Positions 47,201 to 58,350 are shown, numbered from the stretch's first letter. The stretch: 64,000 nt of DNA from Schizochytrium sp. TIO01 (GCA_004764695.1 SMSO01000034.1:17501-81500), one strand, 5' to 3'. The notes: generated by a model from the sequence alone, not told the origin. Translations and numbers: made by a program.

Positions 47201-50200
47201 GAAAGGACTCCAGACCTTGGACTGACAAAGAATAGAATTGTCTGATTGAAGGATGGCCTCAGTCTGTTGCACCCCACCACTTGCGTCCCAATCAGAATCA
47301 ATGGTCCAATTGCACGCCCACTGAGTCAATACAGACACAGTTTCGTTGCTAGAGTCATCGTACTCTTCGGTGGTCTCGTTGTAGAGGGCCAACAAGGCGA
47401 CGACGGTCTGCCCCCCGAATGCTGTAGCAAGGCCATCACCAAGACAGTATGAAGGATCAGAAGAGTCTTGCAAAGCGCGACGGCTTGAATCGTCACTCTG
47501 AGCGGTTACTTCAATAACATTCGATAGGCATTCACCAGCGCCATTAAGACTATACCCACTCACATTCACAGAGACATACTCCGCAACACTGCCAGCAGGC
47601 CGCTCAAGCAAAAGAGCTGTGACGCGACCGCTGTTAAGAGTCGCAGTAGCAGGAAGTGGGCAAGACACAAAGGTATCCTGAACCGTGCCTTCACTAGTTT
47701 CACCAGTGTCAAACTCACACTCAACAGAACCATTCCCTAGTTCAGAAAGTAAGCTTTCAAGACTCGAACCTCCATCTACAAAAACCTTTGCATCGCGAGA
47801 GCCCATGCAAGCAACATCATCACCAACTGGAGAATCCAGCTCACTAACAGTGGAAGTAAGGCAAGGGGATCCAGTAATAACTTCCAGAGCGAAGCCTTCG
47901 TTACCAATTGTAGAAACATAAGTAGAACTATCGGTTCCAGAGCAGCTATATATAAGGTGCGCTCGGACATCGGAGGTGATGCCATTTCCTTCGCCTAGGA
48001 AGAGTTCATCAGGGATATCACAGAGAATACCTCCGGTGTTTGAATCTGTTCGAGCATCCACGTAGATGGATGACGCGTTTCCAGCAACAGGCAAGCCACC
48101 AGAGAAACGGCACTGGGAATAGCCAGCATTAAGACTTAATGCGGTGCTTCCAGTGAACAGAATAGCTGCACCTAACTCACTGTTGTTCTGTGCCCAGCAT
48201 GCAGACACTTGGCCGCTTTCAACAAAGTCATCACTTGAGGAAGATCGTGCACTCAGTTGTAGACATTGACTCGTGGTATTGCTCAGTTGTCGTGACACTA
48301 CAACAACACCGTTACTAAGAAGCTCGAAACGTTTAAATGTAAGGGCACATTGACCTTCTTCAGTAATGTATTGCGTACTACACTCGAATTGTCCACTACC
48401 CAGATCAGTTTGTGTTCCTGTTACGTAAACAACATTATCCTCCTCATTATCATCAACAAATTGGCAGGTGATCGAGGAATCAGAGCCATCAAAGACGACA
48501 TCAGAGTTGCTTGAGGGCACAAGAGTTACTGAAGCGTCAGCACCGTAGCAAGGCTCCTTCTCTACTTGCACTGAAAAGCATGGTTTGAGGGTGTACGAAA
48601 AATAGTCACTGTTTGCGTTGAGAGACAAGGCACGTTTTTGGCTGGGATTGACCAAGTATAAACCAGCTGAGACATCGCGAATCATTGTACCATCTGCCAT
48701 GGGTTCAAAGAGTTCCGCCGGGTAGGAGCAGGTTACTGTAGAAGCATTGACAGTACTGGGTTGCACCAAGTATGAATATGCTGACCCCTTCACACTATAC
48801 ATTCCAATTAAACACTGGAGGTTAAGGCTACTAGATGATTCAGCCTGTGACTTTGCCCACTCCACAGCTTCACCAGAAAAAGTTGCTGAGGCCTCGTCAT
48901 CCATACGCCAACACGCAGAGATGGCGGCTTTGGAGGCGAGGCATGATGCTGCATCTAAGGAAAGGGCAGATGTAACATTGTAAAGGTCCGAGTATGTAAG
49001 CGAGGTCGCATCCGTACCAGGGATATCATCACCAGAACTCAAACTAATTTCAACTTGGATATTGGACACCATCGGGGGGGGTGCGACCTGGACACTTGAA
49101 ATGGCTGCAGACGTGAGGGTTACCGATGAAGTGTCGATACCTGATGCGAGAAACTGCGTTATTGACTCATCCGACAAAGTGCATAAGAAGGAATCCTCAG
49201 AGTCTGACAACGTTGCTGCCACGGTCCGTGTGTAAGAGTAGCCATCGTTTTCAAATTCAATGATGCAATTCACGTCAAAGGAAGATGTGCTGTTTATAAT
49301 AGCGTCAATTGTTGCATTTGTAAGTTCATAGCTGATGTCATCACCAATGCAGCGCTCGGCTTCCACAGGTGTAGCAGTGATGCACGAAGGGCGAGAGAGC
49401 TGAAAAGTCGAGGTGCCCACCAGACGACGGATTGTCGGCTCAACGTTGATCAGCTGTACGGTGATCGTCTCATATGTGCCTGGGGAACTGTAAAACGAGA
49501 TTGGTGTCTCGCATAAGTAGCCTCCAGATATTGCTGTTGGATCCACATCTGGGTACGTGTAACTTGGGTTTCCAGAGAGTGTAAACGAGCAAATCAAATT
49601 ATCCATCTCAGATACAGATGACCCAGTGACTTGAATGGAAGGACGTTCGCCAGCACAGACGCCCCTTGAGGAATCAGGCTTCACAAGTGCTATACTAAAA
49701 TCACCGTAAATAAACGCTGTGAGAGAGTTGATCGTATTGTTCAATGCGTTGACGCTGTCGACAGGGAAAATCAGGTTCTCATCGCCTGTGATCTCTGTAA
49801 CCTCCTCAATCTGTCTCTCCTTCTTCTTTGCAGTAAACCCATCAGAAAGAACAATGGCAAAAATTTGCGTATTGTTTTCCGCATTAATCTCATCAGCAAT
49901 AGCTTCTGAGCGACGCTTGGAGTCTGTATCTTGGTTGGCGTTGCTATTTAGAAAACCATCGGTAACATAGAGAACACTAGATGTCCGTGTTGGGGGGGCA
50001 AGCGCCTCGGCTTCCTCTATCCAGTGCAATGTCTGATTGAGCGCAGTCTCGGCACATGTTTGGCCAGTAGGCTTTATTTTGTAAAGCTTTTGGAAAGCTT
50101 TATCGATGAGCGTTTTGTTTCCTGTAGGCTCAAGGATAACGTTGGGGTCAGAGTCTTCATTCATACAACGAAATAGAGTGATTCCGATGCGAATGCCATT

Positions 50201-50452
50201 ATTTTCCTGATCTTCATAGTATGAACCGACTAGCTTCGCCATGGCGGTCGCGGTATCTTCACAAAAGTTGGCCAGCAGTTGCATGCATGTCAGACCGTCT
50301 GAATTTTTTTTACAGGTATTGTCGTTATCATCAATACTGCCAGATGTATCAACAACAAAGTAAAAGTCTTGCGCTTCATTGACCGCTAGTGCTGGTTGGA
50401 GCTGGGCACTCAAGGTGAATACAGTCACCAAAAGTAGGAGAAAGAATCGCAT
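44258..50452 (-). CDS. VWA receptor-like protein: VWA, Cys-rich ectodomain, TM, Tudor-like repeats, PDZ (2064 aa)
   Basis: Single uninterrupted frame. The start at 50452 gives an immediate signal peptide (MRFFLLLLVTVFTLSAQLQP). An in-frame ATG at 50644 with better context would add 64 residues before it. Residues 26-250: von Willebrand A domain with MIDAS DTSGS (35-39), the T of PTGQTCAE (about 132) and YVTDG (162-166). Residues 250-1450: about a dozen irregular cysteine-paired modules (C-x-F ... V-x-C-x-P pattern, somewhat IPT/Ig-like) with many N-x-S/T sites. TM near 1455-1476 (MIVGIVVAIVAVVLIAAALL then MRRR). Cytosolic 1477-2064: about six Tudor/Agenet-like modules beginning xxVGDRIEA, AAGERVEAM, EPGTVVEAL, VGELVEV, IGQTIEA, VGDQVVV. 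A PDZ-like domain at about 1955-2045 has GLGLSLGW and a LKDELMMVNDISVEGKSF core. Predicted plasma-membrane adhesion or mechanosensing receptor; ligand unknown. Confidence 0.85.
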   Translation of the reverse strand: MRFFLLLLVTVFTLSAQLQPALAVNEAQDFYFVVDTSGSIDDNDNTCKKNSDGLTCMQLLANFCEDTATAMAKLVGSYYEDQENNGIRIGITLFRCMNEDSDPNVILEPTGNKTLIDKAFQKLYKIKPTGQTCAETALNQTLHWIEEAEALAPPTRTSSVLYVTDGFLNSNANQDTDSKRRSEAIADEINAENNTQIFAIVLSDGFTAKKKERQIEEVTEITGDENLIFPVDSVNALNNTINSLTAFIYGDFSIALVKPDSSRGVCAGERPSIQVTGSSVSEMDNLICSFTLSGNPSYTYPDVDPTAISGGYLCETPISFYSSPGTYETITVQLINVEPTIRRLVGTSTFQLSRPSCITATPVEAERCIGDDISYELTNATIDAIINSTSSFDVNCIIEFENDGYSYTRTVAATLSDSEDSFLCTLSDESITQFLASGIDTSSVTLTSAAISSVQVAPPPMVSNIQVEISLSSGDDIPGTDATSLTYSDLYNVTSALSLDAASCLASKAAISACWRMDDEASATFSGEAVEWAKSQAESSSSLNLQCLIGMYSVKGSAYSYLVQPSTVNASTVTCSYPAELFEPMADGTMIRDVSAGLYLVNPSQKRALSLNANSDYFSYTLKPCFSVQVEKEPCYGADASVTLVPSSNSDVVFDGSDSSITCQFVDDNEEDNVVYVTGTQTDLGSGQFECSTQYITEEGQCALTFKRFELLSNGVVVVSRQLSNTTSQCLQLSARSSSSDDFVESGQVSACWAQNNSELGAAILFTGSTALSLNAGYSQCRFSGGLPVAGNASSIYVDARTDSNTGGILCDIPDELFLGEGNGITSDVRAHLIYSCSGTDSSTYVSTIGNEGFALEVITGSPCLTSTVSELDSPVGDDVACMGSRDAKVFVDGGSSLESLLSELGNGSVECEFDTGETSEGTVQDTFVSCPLPATATLNSGRVTALLLERPAGSVAEYVSVNVSGYSLNGAGECLSNVIEVTAQSDDSSRRALQDSSDPSYCLGDGLATAFGGQTVVALLALYNETTEEYDDSSNETVSVLTQWACNWTIDSDWDASGGVQQTEAILQSDNSILCQSKVWSPFNLSSFNDGAYSSVTLVLLITDDAVGDPVDFESGYKAQVCSGDVSQGNGVSDSDADCARESVELVLGGRSAITLAKQSTQVFCSFDGPSGLEIADPLFNGGSSPSVECQAPGWDPKNTSSGNYTSIALYTQMDDGVTTKVVKSIELAPTAARICLDVTTPYEVCAGSAVSASVTGTSLSAYLSLSGSFSGTECLGSNAVSFEDTDSESEIVCSLSSSMTRAQLEETISVELDGVTLISSHTVQVKVAQNKASCLQSPYSYAQCSNSDAYTDVELSGSSLELLDLSSFICILTNTTTGAVVQTTPSKSYGNSTSAICSADNAYNVYSVVLVADKNVSLASGSVSMDNATCLSAAIIPPDSTSGGDGKSSSVGMIVGIVVAIVAVVLIAAALLVMRRRNQQKQPVVKADPDLEAAVPAKAIIIDNPAEGAKQEFNVGDRIEAQGDFALSGAEEAWHKGTIVSNHKDGLYSVHLDNVPLDQREQVVALGALRFARSDFAAGERVEAMYGAGRTWHGAVVSRVNPNDSYDLQYEDASLAPETFVAGGLVRSPLMTLEPGTVVEALHPEENRFLRAVISSRDIPAERYDVLFDPIGNSVEKMFPDQHQQNPEQAAAATVPMNRENVRLFVPMVGELVEVKEPEKDVVRGIVSSVDIGRSMCSLVHEDTAEKIANIPFAQVHRLAFVIGQTIEACQASVAGGNTGASSSDGDSSASAKVWIAARITKVSTSSDSYSVCFKDSNNDEDGVGVERIKRPPGLYEQDVNSTSSFTVGDQVVVLCNVEDASKSRDWRRAQVVDFNDKNETYKLKYLDDEHVEANVSIARLRELREPANDPIPDIFRPPQRDHEEMYGEDGQPIPYHMRFRKLKPLAYHELPNNQFDVTVDMTNGLGLSLGWTNDNRVIVAGFRDLPISGSWGPIEATGLVGLKDELMMVNDISVEGKSFVEVSELIKHSDKIIKLQFGRWDDEGPVSLGMQRGKDDSDSEE

Positions 50453-52440
50453 GTGTTGGCTCAGTCTTGGCAATCCTCCTTGTGAATGCTGTGTTATTGA
50501 TGTTGACAGCCTTGCCTGGTCCAGAGATATGTGGGTGCCTTGCGCTCCTCCTCTGATCATTGCTGCTAATTTACTGGTTGCATATTTCTGTTGAGAGGCT
50601 GTACGCAAGCCTAGGCTTGAAATTTGATTTTGTAAAGCTGCCATTTTCTGCGAATCAGCTGGGTACTTACACGGGACGACTTTATGTGCAATGTCTTCTT
50701 GGCTGGCCTCTTGTTTAAGCCACCGATGCACGAGTCTTGCCCCAGCGCTCTAAAGCGCACTTGCAATTTTAGTTCTGCTTACTGGTACTGCTGACTTTAA
50801 AAAACCCAAAAGACCAAGAATGTGAAACTCTTCCTTCTCCTAGTAGCACTCTCTTCTATCACTGTGCTAGCTTAGTGCTACCTACTATTTTCGGTAGAAG
50901 TACGGTATTTTCAAAACAAACAGAGGAACTAACTCTATTCTACGTATGTCTCTATTGTTGTAGAAATCTCCCCTTGAGATTGACACCAAGCCTTTTAGAG
51001 CGAACCCAGCACCTGGGGAGTGAGTTTAGATGCTGCACTAAGGACCACACACTAGGTATCAGGTTTGTTGAGGGTCGCCGAAGTGATTTCTTTCTTTCTG
51101 CTGTAGCTATTACTTTCCCTCCTCCTTTGCCAGGTAGTATATTGTTTGACTTCTTTATATTGTGTCGTCAATCAGCCAGTCGATCAGTCAATCGGTCAAT
51201 CAGACACAGACCCCCCTTGCACGGCTGCTTTTGCTGTTGGTTATGATTGGCTCTCGTCTTGCGCACAACACGGACGAGCCAGTCTCTTCGCACACCAGCT
51301 GCACCACCGGCGATCAATCGGGCTCTTCACCTCTTCACCGCGCCCTGGAGCAGTCGCTTCTTGGATTGTACACGAAGTTGCTGCACTTTAGTTGTTCTTG
51401 GTTTGCAACTCTGTTCGCGCTGTCCTCTCAACGACACTCCCTTTTCCTTTCTTGAGCCTTTTCTTAGAAATAAAAACAATCTTGAAAAAAGAAAAGAAAA
51501 GGAAAAAACTCAAAAGAGAAAAGAGAAAAGCTTATGTTCGGGAAGAGACTTTCGAAATTGATTTGACGTCCTTGCAAGCCTGTAGATACCTACTGGGTAG
51601 AGAGAAAGATACCTGCCTGCCTCCTTCCCGTTCCTTGCAGACTGACCAGCGGCCAGAAGCCAAAGCGAATTCCAAAAGGCGGGAGCAATTGAATTGTTAT
51701 AAAAAAACAAAAAAACAGCACCAATAACAGGAAAACCAAATTGACTCCCTTGTAGCCACCTTGGTACGCACCTATTGCGACAAATAGGAGTACCTAAGGA
51801 ATGACAAAGAAACACCTCAGAAAAGAACGCCTCTCTACACTAGAAAAAAGAAAGGAAAAAAGAGACAAGCTCCAAATAGAAATGTGCGATTTGGTTACCG
51901 GTCTGTGGCAACGAATGAAAAACTCGTCTAGTAGAGCGAGCGCTCAAGGTTCCCGCTTGATGTCCCAGCCTGCCTGCTTAAAATGACTTGCCAGGACCGC
52001 GTCTCGATTCGCCTACTCGCTGCGAGCAAATGTTTGAGAGTTTGGGCTCGCAAAAGCCTTCGAATGGATGCACTTCATATTCGAAAGAAAAGGGAACGAT
52101 CCGAACTGAAAATAAAAACACCTTTTTTCCTCTCTCTTTCTATTCCCCTCTGAAATGAAAAGTTTTTATTCAAAATCAAATTCCATTCTCGTTCTCCTCA
52201 ACGCCGCCGATCAGAGGCACCGATCTCGCGGGATCGGGCGATCCGTCGATTGCCGCGGCTGCGCCTGCTGCAGGCCGCGAGAGAGATCTCGGCCGGGCTG
52301 TCGGGCGTGCTGATCGGTGCTCCGCAGCCGCTTCGAAGGCTGATCGGCGTCAGTCAATGGAGAGGAGGTTTACGACTTGCTGACGGAATTCGAATTTTGA
52401 TTGAATGTTTCTCTTTCCTTTCCAACACTGGAATATGATC

Positions 52441-52542
52441 AATTTTGAATTTCGAATATTGAATTTCGAATATTGAATTTTGAATTTCGAATTTCGAATA
52501 TTGAATTTCGAATATTGAATTTTGAATTTCGAATTTTCGAGG
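52441..52542. repeat. TTCGAA-rich minisatellite
   Basis: Units of the type TTGAATTTCGAATA recur about seven times and are organised as a roughly 50-bp higher-order unit present twice. Each unit contains the palindrome TTCGAA, so the whole array is close to self-complementary. It is bordered on both sides by GC-rich sequence. Confidence 0.85.
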
Positions 52543-55500
52543 ATTCCATCCCGAGACCCTCGCTCGAACTCAGGCCTCGCGACGCCTCCCTGCGCCGCCC
52601 AAGCCGCCCACGCGCTGCCGTGGCTTGCCTAGGCCCGCCTGCACACACTCACGTCAGCCGAGGGATCGATTGGTTCTTCGAGCCCAACGGAGCATTTGAG
52701 AACAGACCGCGCGTTATGGGGACCCTGCACCGATATTGGCCTTCGTCCCGGCTCGACTCCTTTGGGGCGGGTTGAATTAGGATGCCAGGCGGCCAGGGGA
52801 GAGCCCGAGGAGGAGGCGCGGCCCTGCCTGCGCTGCCGCCCTCCGCGCCTGCGCTAGGGGCGCCAGCTCTGCGATGAGCGGCACTGCGCTGGCGGAAGCG
52901 ATTTTGACCAAGATTTTGGCGAAGATTTTCAGAGTGACAACATGATCTTCGTGTGTTCCTCTCGCGTTCAAAGTAGAGAACGCAGGCCTAAGGGTGAATT
53001 GTGGCCTCTTAGCATCGTTCTTTTGAGTCAAAGTTTTATTTTCTTTTCAAACTAGTCATTCTCAGAGCTCCACCGGCAGAAAAGAAAACTTTTGAATCGA
53101 GAAACCTTTTTCCCAGAAATGAAAATTCTGTCTTCGAGTGATTTTTATTTTTGAAAACTTTCGAGTTGCATTTGTGTATTGCACTGTATGCAAATACTAT
53201 GTCCATATTAGCTAAAACTGTAGGACCGAAGGTCAGCAATGTTCTAGGAGGGTGGAAAAGGACCTCTCTGTGAGGGCATACTTTTACAGTGGACATGAGA
53301 GGGGAGAGGCGAAGGTTTGAAAGACCCGAGGACGACTGGTACTGATTAGAGTAAGAGACCTTTCATCAAATGAAGGCGAGAGTGGATAACACTCAGGAGA
53401 TCGAGTCGATCAAAAAGTCCAACTTGTCAATTCAATTCACGTCGATCAATTGCAAAGCTAGAGGACAGACCCTCATGATTGAGACACATCTCTCTCAATA
53501 TTTTTACCGCCGACAAATGAAGCCAATTTATTGGTTTTCGCTTGGCTAAGTTAGACTCCGATGTGATCTTCACCAGTATTTGCACGTCATTCATGGAGCT
53601 CCCAATCAACTTTTGAAAAGAAAAAGAAAAAAAAAAATAGATAAAAGTTTTGTTCATTCACTATATAAAGTTTTAAAAAGGTTTTTTGAAACTATATTAA
53701 ACAAATCTTAATCAGTTTCTTGTCTCCCAAGCCTTTGTGATGATGAAAACAGGAAGCGAGGCACTAATCAATCTGTGTAATGTCAGTGATGGTCATGAAT
53801 GATTGATACATTTTAAATAGTGAATGAAACATGGTAGATTATATATCAGGACGTGTCCTTCCTTATACTACTCCTTTTGCTCAGGAAGAATAGAGAAAGA
53901 AAGAATTAGTATTCAAAGTTTTCTGGCAAATGTTTTCGTGATACTTTTCATTTCTTCTGTATCCGTCTCCTTCGGTCACCTACCATAATGAATGACACCT
54001 GGGTGTCTGCTGCTCATGCTGCAGTTGTGGTGTGATGCAATAAATTCTATAACAAGTTTGATTCAGGTATAACTTGAACAAGCGCGTTCCAATACTGAAG
54101 TAACTTCCAAGCAAAAATGTTTGGTGTCCATCGCGGACTTTCTAGGCACGCACAGCAGTCATGTGAGATTCGTCCGCCTCAACAGCTATGCTTGGCTTGA
54201 AACCTGGAGATTGTTTATGCTTGCCCGCACGGTGCAATTTGCTTCACACCAAAGTTCCCCTGTAAAGGTTGCATATGAAACCTTGGCCTTTAATGATCCC
54301 CAATCTGTGAGACGAATTACGCTGCCCAAGTTGGCCAGTTCAAGGATACTGCGACGAGGCTTTCTATTGAGTAAAAAACAGAATGAGAACATCTCCAACA
54401 GTGAAGGCAGCGAAATGTGCAGCATATGATAGGTAGAGAGACATAGTGTGGCAATACCTAACACATCGAGTAAGATGAAGTCAATTAGGCCTAAATCACT
54501 ACTAATATTTTCCAGCACGTTGAGCATTTATTGAAGTGCACTACAAAGTGACTTTAAATTGGTCCGCATACAATTCATGATAAAGGTGAGAAATCATGGA
54601 GGCTTTCCAGCTGATGGTTTACTTGATTAAATTATCTCATACGTATACTCAGCATTTATAATGTCTTTGTCTGCGGTTTAGTTAGCAAAATTTGACCAGT
54701 ATCGTTCCTATGCCCACCACTTTTACTACTAATGCTGGCATCAATTTCATCACCAATCGCTCAGAATCGCCCATCCCTTCTTCGCATCTCAAAAACTTCA
54801 TCACCACCATTATCGACACTTATCACAAGCTGAGGTGATGCATACCAAAAACCACACCATAAATAATCTTCACACATTTCAATTGACGAAGGATCGACTG
54901 CAAGAAGGAGTATACTAGGAAGCCTCGATAGGGGTGCGAGAATGCAAATGATTAAGATAGCCGCACAGGTTGGTCAAAATCTTTCATCGGGCGCTCTCGA
55001 TTTCACGAGACCCTCCACATCTCCACAGCACTATCTCCTCCCAGTTGGTGGTTAATTGAAAATTCTGCAGAGTGATTGGCTCATCCTCCTGAGAGAACCC
55101 CACGCACGGTAGGCAGGCAGCTCAAGTTTGTAAATAACAAAATAAAAACGAAAGTTTTTTCCTTCACCTTTTTTTTTTTTTTTTCATAGTAGCCCGTTGG
55201 GGGGACCGCTTTCAAAAAAAAGAAAGAAAGAAAGAAAAAGGAATGCCCCAAGATGGATCAGCTGCCGCTGTACTTTGTCTCGTATGAACAGCGTCAGTCG
55301 CGTGTCTTTGCGCATGCTCTATTAGCTATAGTACTACTGGATGGTAACAGTAAATTGCTGAGCTCCAAGGACGCACATGTTACACCTACTTCCAAGGCCA
55401 CAGTTGTGTCCCATTCAGCTAGGTAATATCAACTTGAAGACAGGCGTAAACTCCCCCTTTGCAGCTGTTTGAGCAGTCAGTCAGATGCCCTCCTGGCTTG

Positions 55501-55773
55501 CTAGACATGGTCGCCACCAGGCTGTTGAAAACTATGTTGTATGTTGAGCGGGAAACTTGATTGCTTGATGCTCAGGTATGTGCTGCTAAAATGCCAGCAC
55601 CACTGGCGGAGATGTTTTTTATTTATTTTATTTATTTATATGTTTTTACCTTGTCCTCGTCTTTGCGTACAATTTGCGCTGACCTTTGTCACCTTCGTGA
55701 CAGTTTTCCCCTAGATCGCTTTAACATTCTACGTGAGGCCTTATTCAGCTTTCGAACCTAGGTGATACACGTA

Positions 55774-55880
55774 TAGTCAGAATCTATGGACTTGCATGCC
55801 GTGTGAAAGATCATAGTCGAGATAATCAGAGTCTATGAACTTTGTACGCCCATGTGAAAGATCATAGTCGAGATCTCTGT
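55774..55880. repeat. Direct duplication of about 50 bp
   Basis: Two adjacent copies share CAGA(A/G)TCTATG and end with the identical GTGAAAGATCATAGTCGAGAT. Non-coding. Confidence 0.85.
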
Positions 55881-57590
55881 CATGAAATACTCACTTCAAG
55901 ATTAAGTCAATTGTCAAACGAGGCACCCATCTCTCCATCTTTTACCATTCGGAAGTCCATCATAGTAAGATACAGCGACAGCATTTGCCAAAACCTAACA
56001 TGAGCTTGCTTGGCATTGTCGCAGGATTTATAGTATTCATGGCAAATAACAGGATCATGAACATGGAACTGCCATTTGGCCGGATAGGGCGGACGAGAAG
56101 ACCCCCCCGCACGTTTATGATCTTTCGTTGTAGCTTGTGATTCCGCAAGCTGCTGACGATATTTAACTTCTTGTGGAATCTAATGTGCAAGCCTTTTCAG
56201 CTGGAACTAATTGGCACCTTCTGCATCCTTTACAAAACTCTTATCAAGTATCGTTATTTTATATTCAAGCTGCATCGACTTTCAAATTTGTAAAGATTCT
56301 GTGAATCGAAAGTTAACCCACTCAACACCATCATCTGTCCCGTATTTAGCTCTTGAGAGAGGTTGGGGAACGGTGTTCTGAGCATGTTACTGATATCGCG
56401 CCGATAATGATTAGGCAATAATTATTTTATAATATGTCATAATTTAAAAAATAAAATAAACAAACGTTTTGTGGTGTTAAAAATTAATCACTGCTAATAG
56501 ACAAGGTTAGTTACTACCAAGAAGCAAACCAAAAAAACAAGAAGAATGACCCTCCCTACTGGCACCATGACTGATGCTGCTCGCAAAGTAGTCATATTGT
56601 ACGCAGTACAAAGCGTCAGCGCTGACGAGAAGGAGCCCGTGTTATCAGCTTGCAGGCGTTTTCTGAAGTAGGTCAGGAGGCCACTGGCTCGGTATAAAAT
56701 TGTATTCTTTTAATTTTGGTGATTTGAATTCCTAGCTCTACAAAATAATACTACCACAAGAACTCGACAGCTATAAGCTTGTTTGCAGCAAATCCCGATT
56801 CCTCTGGTTCTACTGTAATTCCCAGCCTGCCTTGAATTAAGGAAAGCAAGCATGGCATAATCCATGTTTCCCCTGACCGCTAGCGCTGTCTTGTTTTAAC
56901 TGACATAATAGAGCGATGAGCGTGCGCCGCAGACTTTCCTTAAAGTACGGTAAAACGGGGCTCCATTGTCATCATAACAAACAACCACAAGAGAAATGAC
57001 ACCCTCTTTGAATCTCCCTTAACTAATTGATTGTAACACCAATTGCCCCACCAGGAGGTCTCTGAGAGTCGCTTGGCCCGATAAAACATTCAATCTATAG
57101 GCTGCTTATATGTTTTCTGTAGCAGTAAGGTACTACTACTACTGGTAGTAACCTAAAGACACAGACTCCTACTGGTTGATTGGACTAGGGAAGAACAAGA
57201 AGGTGGTTATCGGTATTGCAGGAGACATAAACTACTACACAGGCCAACTATTCGGGCATTTGCTTGAACGCTGTCTCTAGGAAACGGTTCTTTCTCAATC
57301 AGTCTGCGTAGAAGCATGGTCATAGCATTATTAGCAAACCAGCAGCAATCCTCAGTGACAATATGATGGAAAATAGAGATTTTCCATGCCAAAGGAATGA
57401 ATTCTGCGGCTCTCAAACACAAAAAATATGTCATGTAACGAAGAACTGAAGGCCAATATCATTGACTCTGTCGCAACGAAAAAAAAAAAGTGATGTGAAG
57501 ATATGCACCGTATCGTAAGGACGACATATACCCCTTTGAACCTCTGGAAACCGTTCTTTGATGTCTAAGAACTAGGCTACAATCCCACCT

Positions 57591-57640
57591 CAACAGCGTG
57601 ACAAGTGTACAGCACATCTCTGACATGAAGAATCCTGATG
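57591..57640 (-). pseudogene. Decayed copy of the Rpp38-like gene's last codons
   Basis: On the minus strand, ATTCTTCATGTCAGAGATG through ACACTTGTCACGCTG closely matches the end of the Rpp38-like ORF (57721-57775; ATTTCTCATGCCAGAAATG through GCACTTGCGACGCTT), with small indels. About 45-50 bp, located 80 bp beyond the gene's stop. A partial duplicate or earlier gene end. Confidence 0.5.
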
Positions 57641-57720
57641 ATCAGGTTTTACAAAGCAGTGCTTTCGGATCATCTAGAAAAGGATATCACTGTCCAATAC
57701 CAGGGGCAAATGTATCAAAC

Positions 57721-58350
57721 TCAACCAGAAAGCGTCGCAAGTGCACGACGCATTTCTGGCATGAGAAATTCTGGGGATGGAAAACCAATGACCATGGCAG
57801 ATCTTAGCTTTAAAGCTTTCCCCAACAACTGGGGCGAAGTCTCCTGAAGAGAGTACATGCGAACCCCGCGTGCCTTACATGCCGCGCTGACTTGTTTTGG
57901 GAATGCCTCGTCTACTGCCTCGGGCTTAGCACAGACCACAACTGCAGCTAGCTCGGATTTTTTCCCGGCGTCCTCCTCAAGTTTACGCAGGACAGCCCGC
58001 AAGCCAATCACAAGCAAACCTTGGCTTCCCGTCCCTGAAAGCGCTGAAGGCATCAAAGGAATAAAAGTTTGCTCAAGCTCAGCTTTAGATGACGAAGAGT
58101 TCTTAATTTTGACCATATCACTGGTTGAAGTCCCCGGCATACCATGTCTTTGCTGATGCCTTTGCTGCTTGGCACGTAGTTCTGCAAGACGCTGCTTACG
58201 GCGAGACTTTTGCACTTGACGAGCTTGTACAGAGGTCTTCCAGCGCGTACCGGATGCAGAGAGTCTCCACGCATTTTCGAGTGCCGCTGTGAAAGCGCAC
58301 TCGTCGTAGACTTGATTCAACTCCGCAGGACCACCCGTGCCAGTGCTCAT
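57721..58350 (-). CDS. Rpp38/Pop3-like L7Ae-family protein (RNase P/MRP subunit), 209 aa
   Basis: True ATG at 58350; intronless. Residues 1-45 are a variable N-terminus. Residues 46-70 are a basic helix (RQVQKSRRKQRLAELRAKQQ), a likely RNA contact. Residues 108-190 form an L7Ae/Gadd45-type alpha/beta domain: LLVIGLRAVLRKLEE, then a strand ELAAVVVCAKPEAVDEAF, the helix VSAACKARGVRMYSL, and LLGKALKLRSAMVIGF. The G-L-R-A-V-L-R-x-L-E signature differs from ribosomal L7Ae/eL8 (G-x-N-x-x-T-K) and matches the Rpp38/Pop3 subgroup better. That subgroup binds the kink-turn of RNase P and MRP RNA for tRNA and rRNA processing in the nucleolus. Family assignment by pattern only; another L7Ae-type RNP protein is possible. 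Confidence 0.65.
   Translation of the reverse strand: MSTGTGGPAELNQVYDECAFTAALENAWRLSASGTRWKTSVQARQVQKSRRKQRLAELRAKQQRHQQRHGMPGTSTSDMVKIKNSSSSKAELEQTFIPLMPSALSGTGSQGLLVIGLRAVLRKLEEDAGKKSELAAVVVCAKPEAVDEAFPKQVSAACKARGVRMYSLQETSPQLLGKALKLRSAMVIGFPSPEFLMPEMRRALATLSG

Larger units (their letters stand above)
50453..57720. other. Long gene-poor stretch
   Basis: 7.3 kb without a gene I can support. It holds 5' leader-like frame for the VWA protein (to 50731), poly-purine tracts (51480-51540), GC-rich islands (52196-52350, 52550-52660, 52780-52880), the TTCGAA minisatellite (52441-52542), poly-A/T runs (55170-55240) and a 50-bp direct duplication (55774-55880). Two weak minus-strand ORFs with true ATGs (54186-54527, 113 aa; 57207-57434, 75 aa) look faintly coding but show no family motif. 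Unrecognised spliced genes cannot be excluded. Confidence 0.4.

Noticed and set aside
54186-54527. Minus-strand ORF with true ATG, 113 aa
   Set aside because: A plus-strand ORF of similar length overlaps it, there is no family motif, and splice or promoter context is unclear. Mentioned only in the spacer note.
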